Shown: positions 1 to 7,524, counted from the first letter of the stretch. The stretch: 60,968 nucleotides of DNA from Mesorhizobium sp. M2D.F.Ca.ET.226.01.1.1 (GCF_004022705.2 NZ_RZOY02000025.1:1-60968), one strand, 5' to 3'. Notes: a model not told the origin generated them from the sequence alone. Made by a program: numbers and translations.

Positions 1-61
1 CGCGCGTCTTCGACGGCCGCGTGAAATTCCCGGAGAAACCGACGACGGTTGGATTGGGCAT
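1..61 (-). CDS. NADPH-dependent FMN reductase, N-terminal part only
   Basis: Only the first 20 codons lie in the window; the gene runs off the left edge. The start is the ATG at 61-59, preceded by a GAGAG-rich stretch that can serve as ribosome binding site. The visible peptide MPNPTVVGFSGNFTRPSKTR fits the first beta strand and phosphate-binding loop of the flavodoxin-fold NADPH-dependent FMN reductases (MsuE/SsuE type), where a GxSGNxxRPSKTR motif binds the FMN phosphate. Such enzymes supply reduced flavin to sulfonate or other monooxygenases. The partner monooxygenase cannot be seen. The family call rests on one motif, so the exact subfamily is open. Confidence 0.6.
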   Translation of the reverse strand, partial: MPNPTVVGFSGNFTRPSKTR

Positions 62-101
62 GTTGTGGCTCTCTCTCAGGATGTCGAGGCGGGCGTCCAA
101 T

Positions 102-120
102 GTCTATAATTTTTATAGAC
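102..120. promoter_or_regulatory. 19-bp perfect palindrome, candidate operator
   Basis: GTCTATAA-TTT-TTATAGAC is a perfect inverted repeat with 8-bp arms. It lies 41 bp upstream of the start of the left-edge FMN reductase, in AT-rich sequence within an otherwise GC-rich region. This is the position of an operator for a dimeric regulator. No regulator gene is visible next to it, so the factor is unknown. Confidence 0.45.
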
Positions 121-233
121 TCTGGCTTGCCTTAGAAGGAACGATCCGCCCTTGCAGGGCTTCTCACCGAACAATTTTTCCATGGAATGGGCCGATGACA
201 GTTGTCTGGCTCCGCGCATGAGCCATCAGCCGC

Positions 234-449
234 TCAGGGCCGACGTCCATGCTCGACCAGGCGATATCTGAAACGATCGCGCACGAATTCGTTGAAGAAC
301 TGCCCCCTTGAGGAAGCTGCCTTGAAAGCCATGTAGGTTTCGGGTCCGACACCCTCATAGTCGTAGCGGTCGCCGCTGGGGACGAACCACACCGACAGAA
401 TCCGGCTCGACGGATCGTAGCAGATATTCCGGATGGCGGTGGAAGGCAT
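234..449 (-). CDS. KTSC domain protein, 71 aa
   Basis: A 71-residue protein made almost entirely of a KTSC domain: an AIRNICYDPSSRILSVWF strand pair, then DRYDYEGVGPETYMAF and a conserved SSRGQFFNEFVRDRF helix. This small domain occurs alone or fused to lysyl-tRNA synthetase-like and nucleic-acid proteins; its biochemical role is not established. The ATG at 449 was chosen over an upstream in-frame start near 551 because the upstream extension is low-complexity and has no domain match. It is divergent from alkB. Confidence 0.72.
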   Translation of the reverse strand: MPSTAIRNICYDPSSRILSVWFVPSGDRYDYEGVGPETYMAFKAASSRGQFFNEFVRDRFRYRLVEHGRRP

Positions 450-551
450 GTCCGATCCCTGCTTCCAATTCTTAATCCCGCGCGCGCCGCCAGGTTCCCG
501 CCGTACCGGGATCGGCCTTGCACAAGTGCTCCGGTTGCCTATCTGAGCCAC

Positions 552-1163
552 ATGTCATCAGCCAGAAAGCGCACCGCGCAGAGCGCCTTCCAGAGCGACC
601 TCTTCGGCGCAAGCTTGCCGCCCGCAAGCATGCCCGAAGGTTTCTCGTACCGGCCGGAGCTGATCGCCCGCGACGAGGATCGCGAGCTCGTCCGTCACAT
701 CCAGGACCTGAATTTCAAGCCGTTCGACTTTCACGGCCATCTTGCCAACAGGCATGTCGTCGGCTTTGGCCTGCGCTACGACTATGAGCGCCGCCAGGTG
801 CTCGAAGCGCCGCCCATTCCGGACTTCCTGCTGCCGCTTCGCGCCAAGGTCGCCGAATTCGCGGGCGTCCAAGCCGCCGCGTTCGCGCAAGTGCTGATTA
901 ACGAATATCGCCCGGGCGCCGGCATAGGCTGGCACCGGGACAAGCCGCATTTCGAACTCGTGGCGGGCGTTTCCCTGCTGGCGCCCTGCAGCTTCCGGCT
1001 GCGCCGCAAGAACGGCGCGGCATGGGACCGTGAAACGATCGAGGTCGAGCCGAGGTCCGTCTATCTCATGGCCGGCCCATCGCGAAACGAGTGGGAACAC
1101 TCCATCCCGCCTGTCAACCGACACCGTTATTCGGTGACCTTCCGGACGCTGCGCGCTGGCTGA
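552..1163 (+). CDS. alkB: AlkB-type alpha-ketoglutarate-dependent dioxygenase, 203 aa
   Basis: 2OG-Fe(II) oxygenase of the AlkB family, which directly reverses alkylation damage such as 1-methyladenine and 3-methylcytosine in nucleic acid by oxidative demethylation. The iron-binding HxD is seen in GIGWHRDKPHF, the distal histidine in EWEHSIPP, and the 2OG-binding arginines in NRHRYSVTFRTLR near the C-terminus. INEYRPGAGIGWHRD is the typical motif around the iron site. At about 200 residues it is of normal length. No ada or other repair gene is adjacent, and no SOS-type operator was seen in the short upstream gap. Confidence 0.9.
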   Translation: MSSARKRTAQSAFQSDLFGASLPPASMPEGFSYRPELIARDEDRELVRHIQDLNFKPFDFHGHLANRHVVGFGLRYDYERRQVLEAPPIPDFLLPLRAKVAEFAGVQAAAFAQVLINEYRPGAGIGWHRDKPHFELVAGVSLLAPCSFRLRRKNGAAWDRETIEVEPRSVYLMAGPSRNEWEHSIPPVNRHRYSVTFRTLRAG

Positions 1164-1200
1164 GGGCAGGACGCCCAGGTGATCCGCGATGACCGTAGGC

Positions 1201-1255
1201 CAAAACACAGAGATGGGGCGGTTCGCCGTTTCACTGAAACGATGAACCGCGTCGG
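1201..1255. repeat. Degenerate copy of a dispersed palindromic repeat (module B only)
   Basis: The stretch contains GGCGGTTCGCCG followed after a short loop by GATGAACCGC, matching the second hairpin of the repeats at 6882-6983 and 13641-13767. The first hairpin (GCAATTCC..GGAATTGC) is missing here. It lies between the convergent alkB and cupin genes. Confidence 0.55.
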
Positions 1256-1258
1256 CCC

Positions 1259-1684
1259 TTATTTCTTGATTGGAAACGTCAGTTCCCGTTGGGAAGTGTC
1301 GACGACGAAGACAGCCAGCAGCTTTGCCGGTTTCGTCTTGCTGGCATTTTCGCTGACGCCGTGGCGGTCGCCGGGCATTTCCGAAAAGCTCTCGCCGGCC
1401 TTGTAGACTGTAACGGGACCGTCATTGACCTGGCTGCGGATCTCACCTTCCAGCACAGTGGCGTAGATGAAGGCGGACTGGGGGTGCGTGTGGCCCTCAG
1501 AGAAGCCGCCGGGAGCATATTCGACGAGAACGCCTTTCATGCTTTTGCCAGGCACATTCGGCAGTTCATGGTCGTAGACGAGGGTGACTTTTGCACCTTT
1601 ACCGCCGCCGGGGGTGTCGTCGGCGAAAGCCGAAGCGGGCAGAAACGCCGCGAGAATTGCGGCGGCAGCGAGTGACCTGATCAT
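1259..1684 (-). CDS. Secreted cupin domain protein, 141 aa
   Basis: Small single-domain cupin with an export signal. Residues 1-21 (MIRSLAAAAILAAFLPASAFA) form a classical signal peptide, so the mature protein should be periplasmic. The two cupin motifs are visible: GFSEGHTHPQSAFIYATVLEGE with metal-binding histidines, and PGDRHGVSENAS. Substrate unknown; related proteins bind metals or small molecules or act as quercetinase-like enzymes. The ATG at 1684 has an AGGAAA ribosome binding site and replaces a much longer upstream extension that lacks signal-peptide features. It follows the SDR gene by 53 bp on the same strand and is probably co-transcribed from the Rrf2-operator region at 2593-2630. 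Confidence 0.78.
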   Translation of the reverse strand: MIRSLAAAAILAAFLPASAFADDTPGGGKGAKVTLVYDHELPNVPGKSMKGVLVEYAPGGFSEGHTHPQSAFIYATVLEGEIRSQVNDGPVTVYKAGESFSEMPGDRHGVSENASKTKPAKLLAVFVVDTSQRELTFPIKK

Positions 1685-1737
1685 ATCGATTTTCCTTTCA
1701 CGGGTTGAATGCCGCCGGATCAACGGCGGCGGGCGCG

Positions 1738-2490
1738 TCATTTTTTCGGCTGGGCAGCGAACCACTGATCGAAACCGACGCGGCCGATGCGGGGATGGTC
1801 GTCGGAAACGAGCGAACCGTCTTGCAGTCTGGTTCCGAAGTACCGCGCCTCCGGATCGGCTATGACGGTGCGCGTGTCGCCGATCGCCTTGAGGTAGCGG
1901 GCGACGAAATCGCACAGCCGCAGGCGCTCCGGACCGGAGATCTCGACGATGCCGTCGACCGGCGCGGCAAGGGCGGCGTCCGTCACGAAGTCCGCGACGT
2001 CGTCTGAAGCGATTGGCTGAAGATAGCCCGTCGACAGGCGCGTCGTATCGCCGGCCGTGCCTTCCTTGGCTATGCCGCCTAGAAATTCGAAGAACTGGGT
2101 GGAGCGCACGATCGTATAGGGAGTGCCGCCTTCCCTGATGATCTTTTCCTGAGCGACTTTAGCGCGAAGATAGCCGCTGTCCGGCAACCGATCCGTCCCG
2201 ATGATGGACAGCGCGACATGGTGCTTGACGCCGGCGGCCTTCTCCGCGGCAATCAGGTTCCGCCCCGACGTCTGGAAGAATTCGAGCACGGCCTTGTCCT
2301 CGAAGGAAGGGGAATTTGCCAGGTCGATAACCACCTCGGCGCCAGTCAATACAGCTGCCAGCCCCTCGCCGGTGATTGTGTTGACGCCGGTGTTGGGGGA
2401 GGCCGCAATCACCTCGTGACCGCGCTTGCGCAGGCGTTCTGCGGTTTTCGAACCGATCAGGCCGGTTCCCCCGATGATGACGATTTTCAT
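1738..2490 (-). CDS. NAD(P)-binding SDR/NmrA-like oxidoreductase, 250 aa
   Basis: Atypical short-chain dehydrogenase of the NmrA/NAD(P)H-binding group. The Rossmann motif GGTGLIGSKTAERL is at residues 7-20, with a following basic residue in RKRGHEV suggesting NADPH. There is no clear YxxxK catalytic pair at the usual place, as in NmrA-like sensors and quinone reductases. The start ATG at 2490 begins directly with the first beta strand MKIVIIGG. It is the first gene of a probable two-gene operon with the cupin, and its promoter region carries two adjacent 19-bp palindromes shared with the Rrf2 regulator gene, so it is probably redox- or stress-regulated. Confidence 0.82.
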   Translation of the reverse strand: MKIVIIGGTGLIGSKTAERLRKRGHEVIAASPNTGVNTITGEGLAAVLTGAEVVIDLANSPSFEDKAVLEFFQTSGRNLIAAEKAAGVKHHVALSIIGTDRLPDSGYLRAKVAQEKIIREGGTPYTIVRSTQFFEFLGGIAKEGTAGDTTRLSTGYLQPIASDDVADFVTDAALAAPVDGIVEISGPERLRLCDFVARYLKAIGDTRTVIADPEARYFGTRLQDGSLVSDDHPRIGRVGFDQWFAAQPKK

Positions 2491-2592
2491 GTGATGACTC
2501 CCTTTGCGCCGCTCTTGCGGCACGATCCTTGTTCGATGGTTCGTCAGGGCGAGTGGCCTGATCGGCGATCACAAACCAGTCTTCCCTTTATC

Positions 2593-2630
2593 AAGGATAC
2601 CAGATATCCTTAAGGATACATAATATCCTT
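2593..2630. promoter_or_regulatory. Two adjacent 19-bp palindromes, probable Rrf2 operators
   Basis: AAGGATACCAGATATCCTT at 2593-2611 is followed without a gap by AAGGATACATAATATCCTT at 2612-2630. Both are palindromes of the form AAGGATAC-NNN-RTATCCTT. A third copy lies at 4204-4222 just upstream of the Rrf2 regulator gene. The tandem pair sits between the divergent SDR-cupin unit and mscS, so one regulator can control both directions. That the regulator is the local Rrf2 protein is inferred from this distribution. Confidence 0.75.
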
Positions 2631-2707
2631 AATTGCCGAACTGTAAAGCCCCTCTGAGTTGAGTGACGTGCTTCAAGCTCGAGCAGTTTCATCGGAGGGC
2701 CTGTTCG

Positions 2708-3697
2708 ATGGCGCTTGTCCTGACCAACATCCTGGGAATCGCAGGTATCGTCGTCTGGCATCTCCAGGGCAGCAGCCGCCCGACAGGCCGGCTGATCGTC
2801 CAGATCCTGTTCTTTATCGGGATGAGTTCGGTGCTCTATCTTGGCGGCATCTCTCCGCAGCACGTCGACGACACCGATCTGCGAGGCTTCGCCGCGCTGC
2901 TCGCCAAATCGGCCATGATCCTGTGGTGGACGCATCTGGCATGGACGATTATCGGCCTGGTCCACATCTCGCTCATGCTCAACCGCGGGCCGCGGGAAGC
3001 GCACCTCGTTCAGGACATGGCCGTCGGCGTCATCTATCCCGGCGTGGCTTTGTCGATCATAGGTTTCGTTTTCGGCGTGCCGGTCGGCACCCTGGTCGCA
3101 ACCTCAGGCATCGTCGCGATCGTGTTCGGCCTCGCTCTGCAAAACACTTTGGGCGATGTCTTTTCGGGCATCGCGCTGACGCTTGGCAGGACTTATGCGA
3201 TAGGCGACTGGATCCAGTTGAAGGATGGCGCGGAAGGCCGTGTCATCGAAACCAACTGGCGCTCCGCCAAACTGCTCACCGCACAGTATAATGTCGTGGT
3301 GGTGCCGAACAGCGTGCTGGCCAGACAAGCGGTGACCAATCTCAGCCGTCCCGACGACACGCGCCAGATCACGTTGGGCGTGCGCGTCGCCCTCGCAACA
3401 CCGACCTTTATCGAACAGGTGATGTGGTCCGTGCTGGATGGAAGCACACGGATCGTCAAGGACCCGCCGCCGATTGTCGTTTTGAAGACGATCGATGCGG
3501 CTGCGATCGAAGTCGACTTGCTCTTCCGCATCGCAGACCCCGCCGACTGGGCAGCGGCCCGCAATGAAATCATCGGCCTCCTCTACAGCCACTGCAAGGC
3601 AAACGGCCTTTCGTTCGCCGCACCGGCCGAAAGCCTCGTCCTCGGCCTGGCCGCGACTGCCCAGGGCATCGATGCACGTTCATCCAGCGCGGTCTGA
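2708..3697 (+). CDS. MscS-family mechanosensitive channel, 329 aa
   Basis: Inner-membrane small-conductance mechanosensitive channel protein. About four hydrophobic segments occupy the first 150 residues, followed by the family signature FGLALQNTLGDVFSGIALTLGRTYAIGDWI, the pore helix and start of the cytoplasmic beta domain. The soluble part (NWRSAKLLTAQYNVVVVPNSVLARQAVTNLSRP) is typical of MscS. The ATG at 2708 has a GGAGG ribosome binding site nine bases upstream and is preferred over an in-frame start at 2663. Its 3' end overlaps the convergent Rrf2 gene by 18 bp. The tandem operators at 2593-2630 lie directly upstream. Confidence 0.87.
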   Translation: MALVLTNILGIAGIVVWHLQGSSRPTGRLIVQILFFIGMSSVLYLGGISPQHVDDTDLRGFAALLAKSAMILWWTHLAWTIIGLVHISLMLNRGPREAHLVQDMAVGVIYPGVALSIIGFVFGVPVGTLVATSGIVAIVFGLALQNTLGDVFSGIALTLGRTYAIGDWIQLKDGAEGRVIETNWRSAKLLTAQYNVVVVPNSVLARQAVTNLSRPDDTRQITLGVRVALATPTFIEQVMWSVLDGSTRIVKDPPPIVVLKTIDAAAIEVDLLFRIADPADWAAARNEIIGLLYSHCKANGLSFAAPAESLVLGLAATAQGIDARSSSAV

Positions 3698-4168
3698 CAC
3701 CCACGCGAAAGTGTCCTTCCACAGCTTTGCGGGAGTTTCCCGCACGAGCATGCGCCCGAGATCCGATAGTGTGACGCCGCGCAGTTTTTCACGCCAGGCT
3801 TCGTCGGCTTCCCACATGATGCGCGCAACGGCGCACGAACCGCTGTAGCAATAGTCGTCGGGCAGGCAGGGATTGTTCGCTCGGATATTGTTGCATACGA
3901 AGGTGCGCGTCTCGCCTTCCACCGCCTCGACGATGTCCAGGAAAGTCACCTGCTCCGGCGGCTTTGCAAGGCGGTATCCGCCCGATGGACCGAGGGTCGT
4001 ATCGACGAGCCCCGCCTGCGACAGGCTCTGCAATGCCTTGGAAAGATATTCCTTTGGAAGTCCATGGAGTTCGGCCAGCGCCTTGGTGGACAGGTAGCGC
4101 CCCTCGGGCACACCGGAGAGAATGGCGCAGCAATGCAGCGCCCATTCAACCTGGCTTTTCAAAATCAT
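3680..4168 (-). CDS. Rrf2-family transcriptional regulator, 162 aa
   Basis: Rrf2 regulators are small winged-helix dimers, often sensing iron-sulfur status, NO or redox through cysteines. The N-terminus MILKSQVEWALHCCAIL and the helix-turn-helix STKALAELHGLPKEYLSKALQSLSQAGLV are typical. A cysteine group follows in FVCNNIRANNPCLPDDYCYSGSCAVARIMW, whose spacing differs from the CX5CX7C of IscR, so the ligand may differ. The ATG at 4168 with GGAAAAGA upstream is preferred over a GTG at 4195. One operator-like palindrome lies 36 bp upstream of the start and two more control the neighbouring SDR/mscS promoters, suggesting an autoregulated local regulon. Confidence 0.85.
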   Translation of the reverse strand: MILKSQVEWALHCCAILSGVPEGRYLSTKALAELHGLPKEYLSKALQSLSQAGLVDTTLGPSGGYRLAKPPEQVTFLDIVEAVEGETRTFVCNNIRANNPCLPDDYCYSGSCAVARIMWEADEAWREKLRGVTLSDLGRMLVRETPAKLWKDTFAWVSDRAG

Positions 4169-4203
4169 GGGTCTTTTCCGGGAACGATCGATCACCGCAC
4201 ATT

Positions 4204-4222
4204 AAGGATACATGATATCCCT
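4204..4222. promoter_or_regulatory. Third 19-bp Rrf2-type palindrome
   Basis: AAGGATACATGATATCCCT matches the two palindromes at 2593-2630 with one mismatch in the last arm. It lies just upstream of the Rrf2 gene start at 4168, where binding would give autoregulation. The rest of the gap 4169-4444 shows no gene; it holds this site and presumably the promoter of the secreted protein at 4445. Confidence 0.72.
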
Positions 4223-4444
4223 ATTATAGCACATGTAAACATTGAGGTTTTGAACGCTTCCGACTAAGGCGGTCTGCACCACGGCGATAGATGCTCGAGG
4301 ATTTCGCAATCGACCGCCCGGAATCCTTCATGTTCAGGGACGCGGTGCGCCCCTGCGCGCGGAACGCACGATGACGACAATGGGGGAACCATCGTCCCGC
4401 CCCGCGGGTTGTGTCGTCAGATTCCGAGATCGAAAGGAAAGACC

Positions 4445-4855
4445 ATGCGCATGTTGACGATGGTCCTGACGCTGTCAGCCATGGCGCTGGCGCAGCCCGC
4501 TTCTCCTCAACGCGCCGATCCGCAGCCGCCACAAGCCCCGCCTCCGGCTCAGGAGCCCATCCCCGGCCAGCCCCTCCCCAACCAGGCCCAGCCAGATCAA
4601 GGCGATGCCGCTCAAAACGTCACCAACATTGTCGTGGTAGCGATCGAGGACCTGCCTTCGGAAGTGAAATCGCAAGCCGAAGCCATAGTCACCAGGACGA
4701 CCGCCAAGGAACTGGCAAAGCTCCAGAGCTCGGTCGATGCCTCGCCCGAGGCGACGTCGGTCCTGCGCGCCAATGGCCTCAACTCGACGCAAGTCGTCGC
4801 CGCCAACATCGATGGCGACGGCACGCTGACGCTGATCATCCAGACGACCGCATGA
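4445..4855 (+). CDS. Proline/glutamine-rich exported protein, 136 aa, unknown function
   Basis: Not recognised as a known family. Residues 1-16 (MRMLTMVLTLSAMALA) form a short signal peptide. Residues 17-55 are a low-complexity segment rich in proline, glutamine and alanine, and the remaining 80 residues form a compact domain ending GTLTLIIQTTA. The ATG at 4445 has a GAAAGGAAAGA ribosome binding site. It stands 52 bp before nuoD on the same strand and may share its transcript, although nothing in its sequence suggests a complex I role. Confidence 0.6.
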   Translation: MRMLTMVLTLSAMALAQPASPQRADPQPPQAPPPAQEPIPGQPLPNQAQPDQGDAAQNVTNIVVVAIEDLPSEVKSQAEAIVTRTTAKELAKLQSSVDASPEATSVLRANGLNSTQVVAANIDGDGTLTLIIQTTA

Positions 4856-4907
4856 CGCGGCCGACGGCCGCGATCTGCTTCGAAGTCCCACTTTCGCGGA
4901 GGTCGCC

Positions 4908-6098
4908 ATGACCGAAGCCGCAGTCCGCAACTTCACCCTCAATTTCGGGCCGCAGCACCCGTCCGCGCATGGCGTGCTGCGGCTGGTGCTGGAACTGGAT
5001 GGCGAGATCGTCGACCGCGCCGATCCGCATATCGGCCTGCTCCACCGCGGCACCGAGAAACTGATCGAATACAAGAACTATCTGCAGGCCCTGCCCTATT
5101 TCGACCGGCTCGACTATGTCGCGCCGATGAACCAGGAGCACGCCTTCTGCCTTGCCGCCGAAAAGCTGCTCGAACTGTCCGTTCCTCGGCGCGGCCAGCT
5201 TATCCGCGTGCTGTTTTGCGAGATCGGGCGGCTGCTCTCGCATCTTCTCAACGTCACCACGCAGGCCATGGACATCGGTGCGCTGACGCCACCGCTATGG
5301 GGTTTCGCCGAGCGTGAGAAGCTGATGGTGTTCTATGAACGGGCGTCGGGCGCCCGCATGCACGCGAACTATTTCCGCGTGGGCGGCGTGCATCAGGACC
5401 TGCCGGAACAGCTCCTGGACGACATCTGGGATTTCTGCGATCCGTTCCTGAAGGTCTGCGACAATCTCGAAGGCCTGCTTACCGACAACCGCATCTTCAA
5501 GCAGCGCAACGTCGATGTCGGCGCGATTTCGCTCGATGACGCCTGGGCCCTGGGTTTCTCCGGCCCCATGCTGCGCGGCTCGGGCGCCGCCTGGGACCTG
5601 CGCAAGGCGCAGCCCTATGAATGCTACCCCGAGATGGATTTCGACATCCCCATCGGCAAGCATGGCGACTGCTACGATCGCTATCTCGTGCGCATGGAAG
5701 AGATGCGCCAGTCGGTGCGCATCATGCGGCAGTGCCTGGAAAAGCTGCGCTCGCCCGACGGCCAGGGTCCGGTCGCCGTGCCGAACCAGAAGATCACGCC
5801 GCCGCCGCGCGCCACCATGAAGCGCTCGATGGAAGCGACCATCCATCATTTCAAGCTGTATACGGAAGGCCACCGGGTGCCACCGGGCGAGGTCTATGCC
5901 GCGGTGGAGGCGCCGAAAGGCGAGTTCGGCGTCTATCTGGTTTCGGACGGCAGCAATGTTCCATATCGCTGCAAGATACGCGCGCCGTCATTCGCCCATC
6001 TCCAGGCGATGGATTTTCTGTCGCGCGGGCACATGGTGGCGGACGTCGCGGCAATCATCGGATCGCTCGACATCGTCTTCGGCGAGATCGATCGCTGA
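4908..6098 (+). CDS. nuoD: NADH-quinone oxidoreductase subunit D (49 kDa), orphan copy
   Basis: Full-length NuoD-like protein of 396 residues, the subunit that lines the quinone pocket of complex I and descends from the large subunit of NiFe hydrogenases. Conserved features are FGPQHPSAHGVLRLVLELDGE at residues 13-33 with the quinone-contacting histidines, HIGLLHRGTEKLIE, PYFDRLDYVAPMNQEHAF, and SLDIVFGEIDR at the C-terminus. Normally nuoD lies in a nuoA-N operon, but no other complex I gene is nearby. It is therefore an isolated paralogue, likely additional to a main chromosomal operon. The GGAGG ribosome binding site at the start is good and the reading frame is intact, so it appears to be under selection. 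Confidence 0.9.
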   Translation: MTEAAVRNFTLNFGPQHPSAHGVLRLVLELDGEIVDRADPHIGLLHRGTEKLIEYKNYLQALPYFDRLDYVAPMNQEHAFCLAAEKLLELSVPRRGQLIRVLFCEIGRLLSHLLNVTTQAMDIGALTPPLWGFAEREKLMVFYERASGARMHANYFRVGGVHQDLPEQLLDDIWDFCDPFLKVCDNLEGLLTDNRIFKQRNVDVGAISLDDAWALGFSGPMLRGSGAAWDLRKAQPYECYPEMDFDIPIGKHGDCYDRYLVRMEEMRQSVRIMRQCLEKLRSPDGQGPVAVPNQKITPPPRATMKRSMEATIHHFKLYTEGHRVPPGEVYAAVEAPKGEFGVYLVSDGSNVPYRCKIRAPSFAHLQAMDFLSRGHMVADVAAIIGSLDIVFGEIDR

Positions 6099-6173
6099 AA
6101 GAAGGAGCGCGGAGAACTCGCCATGTCTCCATCGCTCCAGCAAGGTCTCGAACCGCCGCTATCGCATGCACCG

Positions 6174-6605
6174 CTAGTGCATGAACACCGCCCTCAGCCA
6201 GGCAAGAATCCCTGCCCCTGGAGAGATCGCCGCGCGCACGCGCGACGCTGCCCAGCCTGCCGGCATGTTGGCGCCGACATGGCAATGGCAAACGACCTCA
6301 TGCAGCTGCCAGTCGCTCATTTCGAAGAAGCGTTTGGCTTCGCCATAAGTGTCGTCCCGCAAGCCTTGGGCGCGAAAGATCGGATCCTCGAAAGCGACCG
6401 TGATCGCCGATCCGTCTGTGCGCATTCTCTCGCGCACCTCGGGCGAGGCGTATTCGGTGCCTGCGAGCGCCGTGAGGCGGCTCGGACTTTGTTCGAGAAG
6501 TTGCGCCCAGCGTTCGAGGCGCTGGCCGCGATTGGCGATGGGAGCCGGTGCTTCGGTTTGAACGTCGGCAACGGCGTTGATTTGGTCAAGGGTTTGATGC
6601 TTCAC
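6174..6605 (-). CDS. Hypothetical protein, 143 aa
   Basis: Not recognised. The protein has a PAPIANRGQRLERWAQLLEQSPSRLTAL segment rich in arginine and glutamine, then a compact C-terminal domain with MSDWQLHEVVCHCHVGANMPAGWAASRVRAAI containing a CHCH pair. I chose the GTG at 6605 because AGGAG stands eight bases upstream; a GTG at 6635 is also in frame. It is convergent with nuoD. No membrane segment is obvious. Confidence 0.55.
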   Translation of the reverse strand: MKHQTLDQINAVADVQTEAPAPIANRGQRLERWAQLLEQSPSRLTALAGTEYASPEVRERMRTDGSAITVAFEDPIFRAQGLRDDTYGEAKRFFEMSDWQLHEVVCHCHVGANMPAGWAASRVRAAISPGAGILAWLRAVFMH

Positions 6606-6881
6606 GGCCGTCTCCTGTGTCGACAAGATGATCACCCGCCCGCAATGGGAATTAAGGCGCCGCCCGGCGCCGGCAAGAGCCGCACAGGGGCGATAGAATC
6701 ATTTGATCGCTCCCAGCCGCCAACGCGCGCCGCGATTGTGTTGGAACCATCCGGGGACGCGACCGTTCTGCCAGCTTGCGCCGCCGATCGCTCCCGACGA
6801 AGCGCCTGGCTGCGGCGATCACCTCGATCATCAGGTCAGGCACGACATCCCGCTGGTTGGGATCGCAGCAGGGCTTGCCGA
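6606..6881. other. Intergenic stretch without a supported gene
   Basis: Between the hypothetical gene at 6174-6605 and the repeat at 6882 I see no convincing gene. A minus-strand stretch near 6690-6800 could encode a short basic tail (GRVPGWFQHNRGARWRLGAIK, then stop), but it has no start or ribosome binding site, so it may be a gene remnant or chance. Confidence 0.35.
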
Positions 6882-6983
6882 GAGCAGTTCCAGGAAAAGT
6901 GTGATCGGGTTTCCGTCCGGAACTGCGTGAAGACAAAGATATAGAGCGGTTCGCCGTCTCCATGAAACGGTGAACCGCTCTAG
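6882..6983 (+). repeat. Dispersed bipartite palindromic repeat, complete copy
   Basis: Module A reads GAGCAGTTCCAGGAAAAGTG and ends with TCCGGAACTGC, forming an imperfect hairpin. Module B follows at once as ATAGAGCGGTTCGCCG with GGTGAACCGCTC as its complementary arm. The same two-module unit recurs at 13641-13767, module A alone at 43133-43187 and module B alone at 1201-1255. Such units are common between genes in rhizobial chromosomes. Confidence 0.75.
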
Positions 6984-7002
6984 GGAGCGGAAGGAAAGCG
7001 CG

Positions 7003-7185
7003 ATGGCCATTCTCCCCAATCCGGACCCGGCTCCCACGCCGGTGCCCACGCCGCCGCCCATCCCGGAACCCAAGCCGGTGCGCGAGCCGGATCCGGACCG
7101 GTTGCCCGACGAGGCGCCGATTCCCAATCCCGATGAGAATGACGCGCCGCCCAGGCATTCGGCCGTCATACGGCGCCGGCTTTGA
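7003..7185 (+). CDS. Short proline-rich protein, 60 aa
   Basis: Very short protein dominated by proline-acid repeats: NPDPAPTPVPTPPPIPEPKPVREPDPDRLPDEAPIPNPDEND. No signal peptide or membrane segment, and predicted disordered. The ATG at 7003 is preceded by GGAAGGAAAGCG, a good ribosome binding site, which is the main argument that it is expressed. The function is unknown; the bipartite repeat ends just upstream. Confidence 0.5.
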   Translation: MAILPNPDPAPTPVPTPPPIPEPKPVREPDPDRLPDEAPIPNPDENDAPPRHSAVIRRRL

Positions 7186-7229
7186 CGTGGCCCATGGGGC
7201 GGCGCTGGATGCGCCTCCCGGCCAATCCA

Positions 7230-7415
7230 TCACTCCCCGCGCATCGTCGCCTGGAAGGTCGGCAGGTGCTTCTTCTGTGCCTCGATCATGCGCTCGCGAT
7301 AGACGACGACGTCGGTGTCGTGCAGGGTCACGCCGGCAATGGCGGGCGAAGCGAAAACCGGCAGCTCGATGCCGCGCTTCGACAATTGCTCGGCCGTGCA
7401 CGCCAACAGCTCATG
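7230..7415 (-). pseudogene. Tail fragment of an unidentified gene
   Basis: The minus-strand frame reads QLSKRGIELPVFASPAIAGVTLHDTDVVVYRERMIEAQKKHLPTFQATMRGE before its stop, with the composition and strand pattern of a real protein C-terminus. It may be the end of an endonuclease/exonuclease/phosphatase-fold protein, but I am not sure. It has no start of its own: beyond about 7415 the frame becomes antisense to the permease fragment at 7422-7524. Confidence 0.3.
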
Positions 7416-7421
7416 CGCGAT

Positions 7422-7524
7422 GATGGCCGGAGCGACGCTCGCCGTGCTGCCGCTGCTGATCCTCTTCGTCTTCCTGCAACGCTTCTTCGTGGACTCGATC
7501 GTCGGCTCGGCGATCAAGGGATAA
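7422..7524 (+). pseudogene. C-terminal remnant of a sugar ABC transporter permease
   Basis: The plus-strand frame reads MAGATLAVLPLLILFVFLQRFFVDSIVGSAIKG then stop. This matches the invariant end of MalG-type carbohydrate ABC permeases (MAGATLAVLPLLxLFxxLQRYFVxGxxxGAVKG). The preceding 240 or more residues are missing. It abuts the tail fragment at 7230-7415, which runs the other way, so both genes lost their 5' parts at one junction. Confidence 0.6.

Noticed and set aside
21..221. 66-codon plus-strand frame at the left edge
   Set aside because: It overlaps the opposite-strand FMN reductase start and the palindrome, with no domain.
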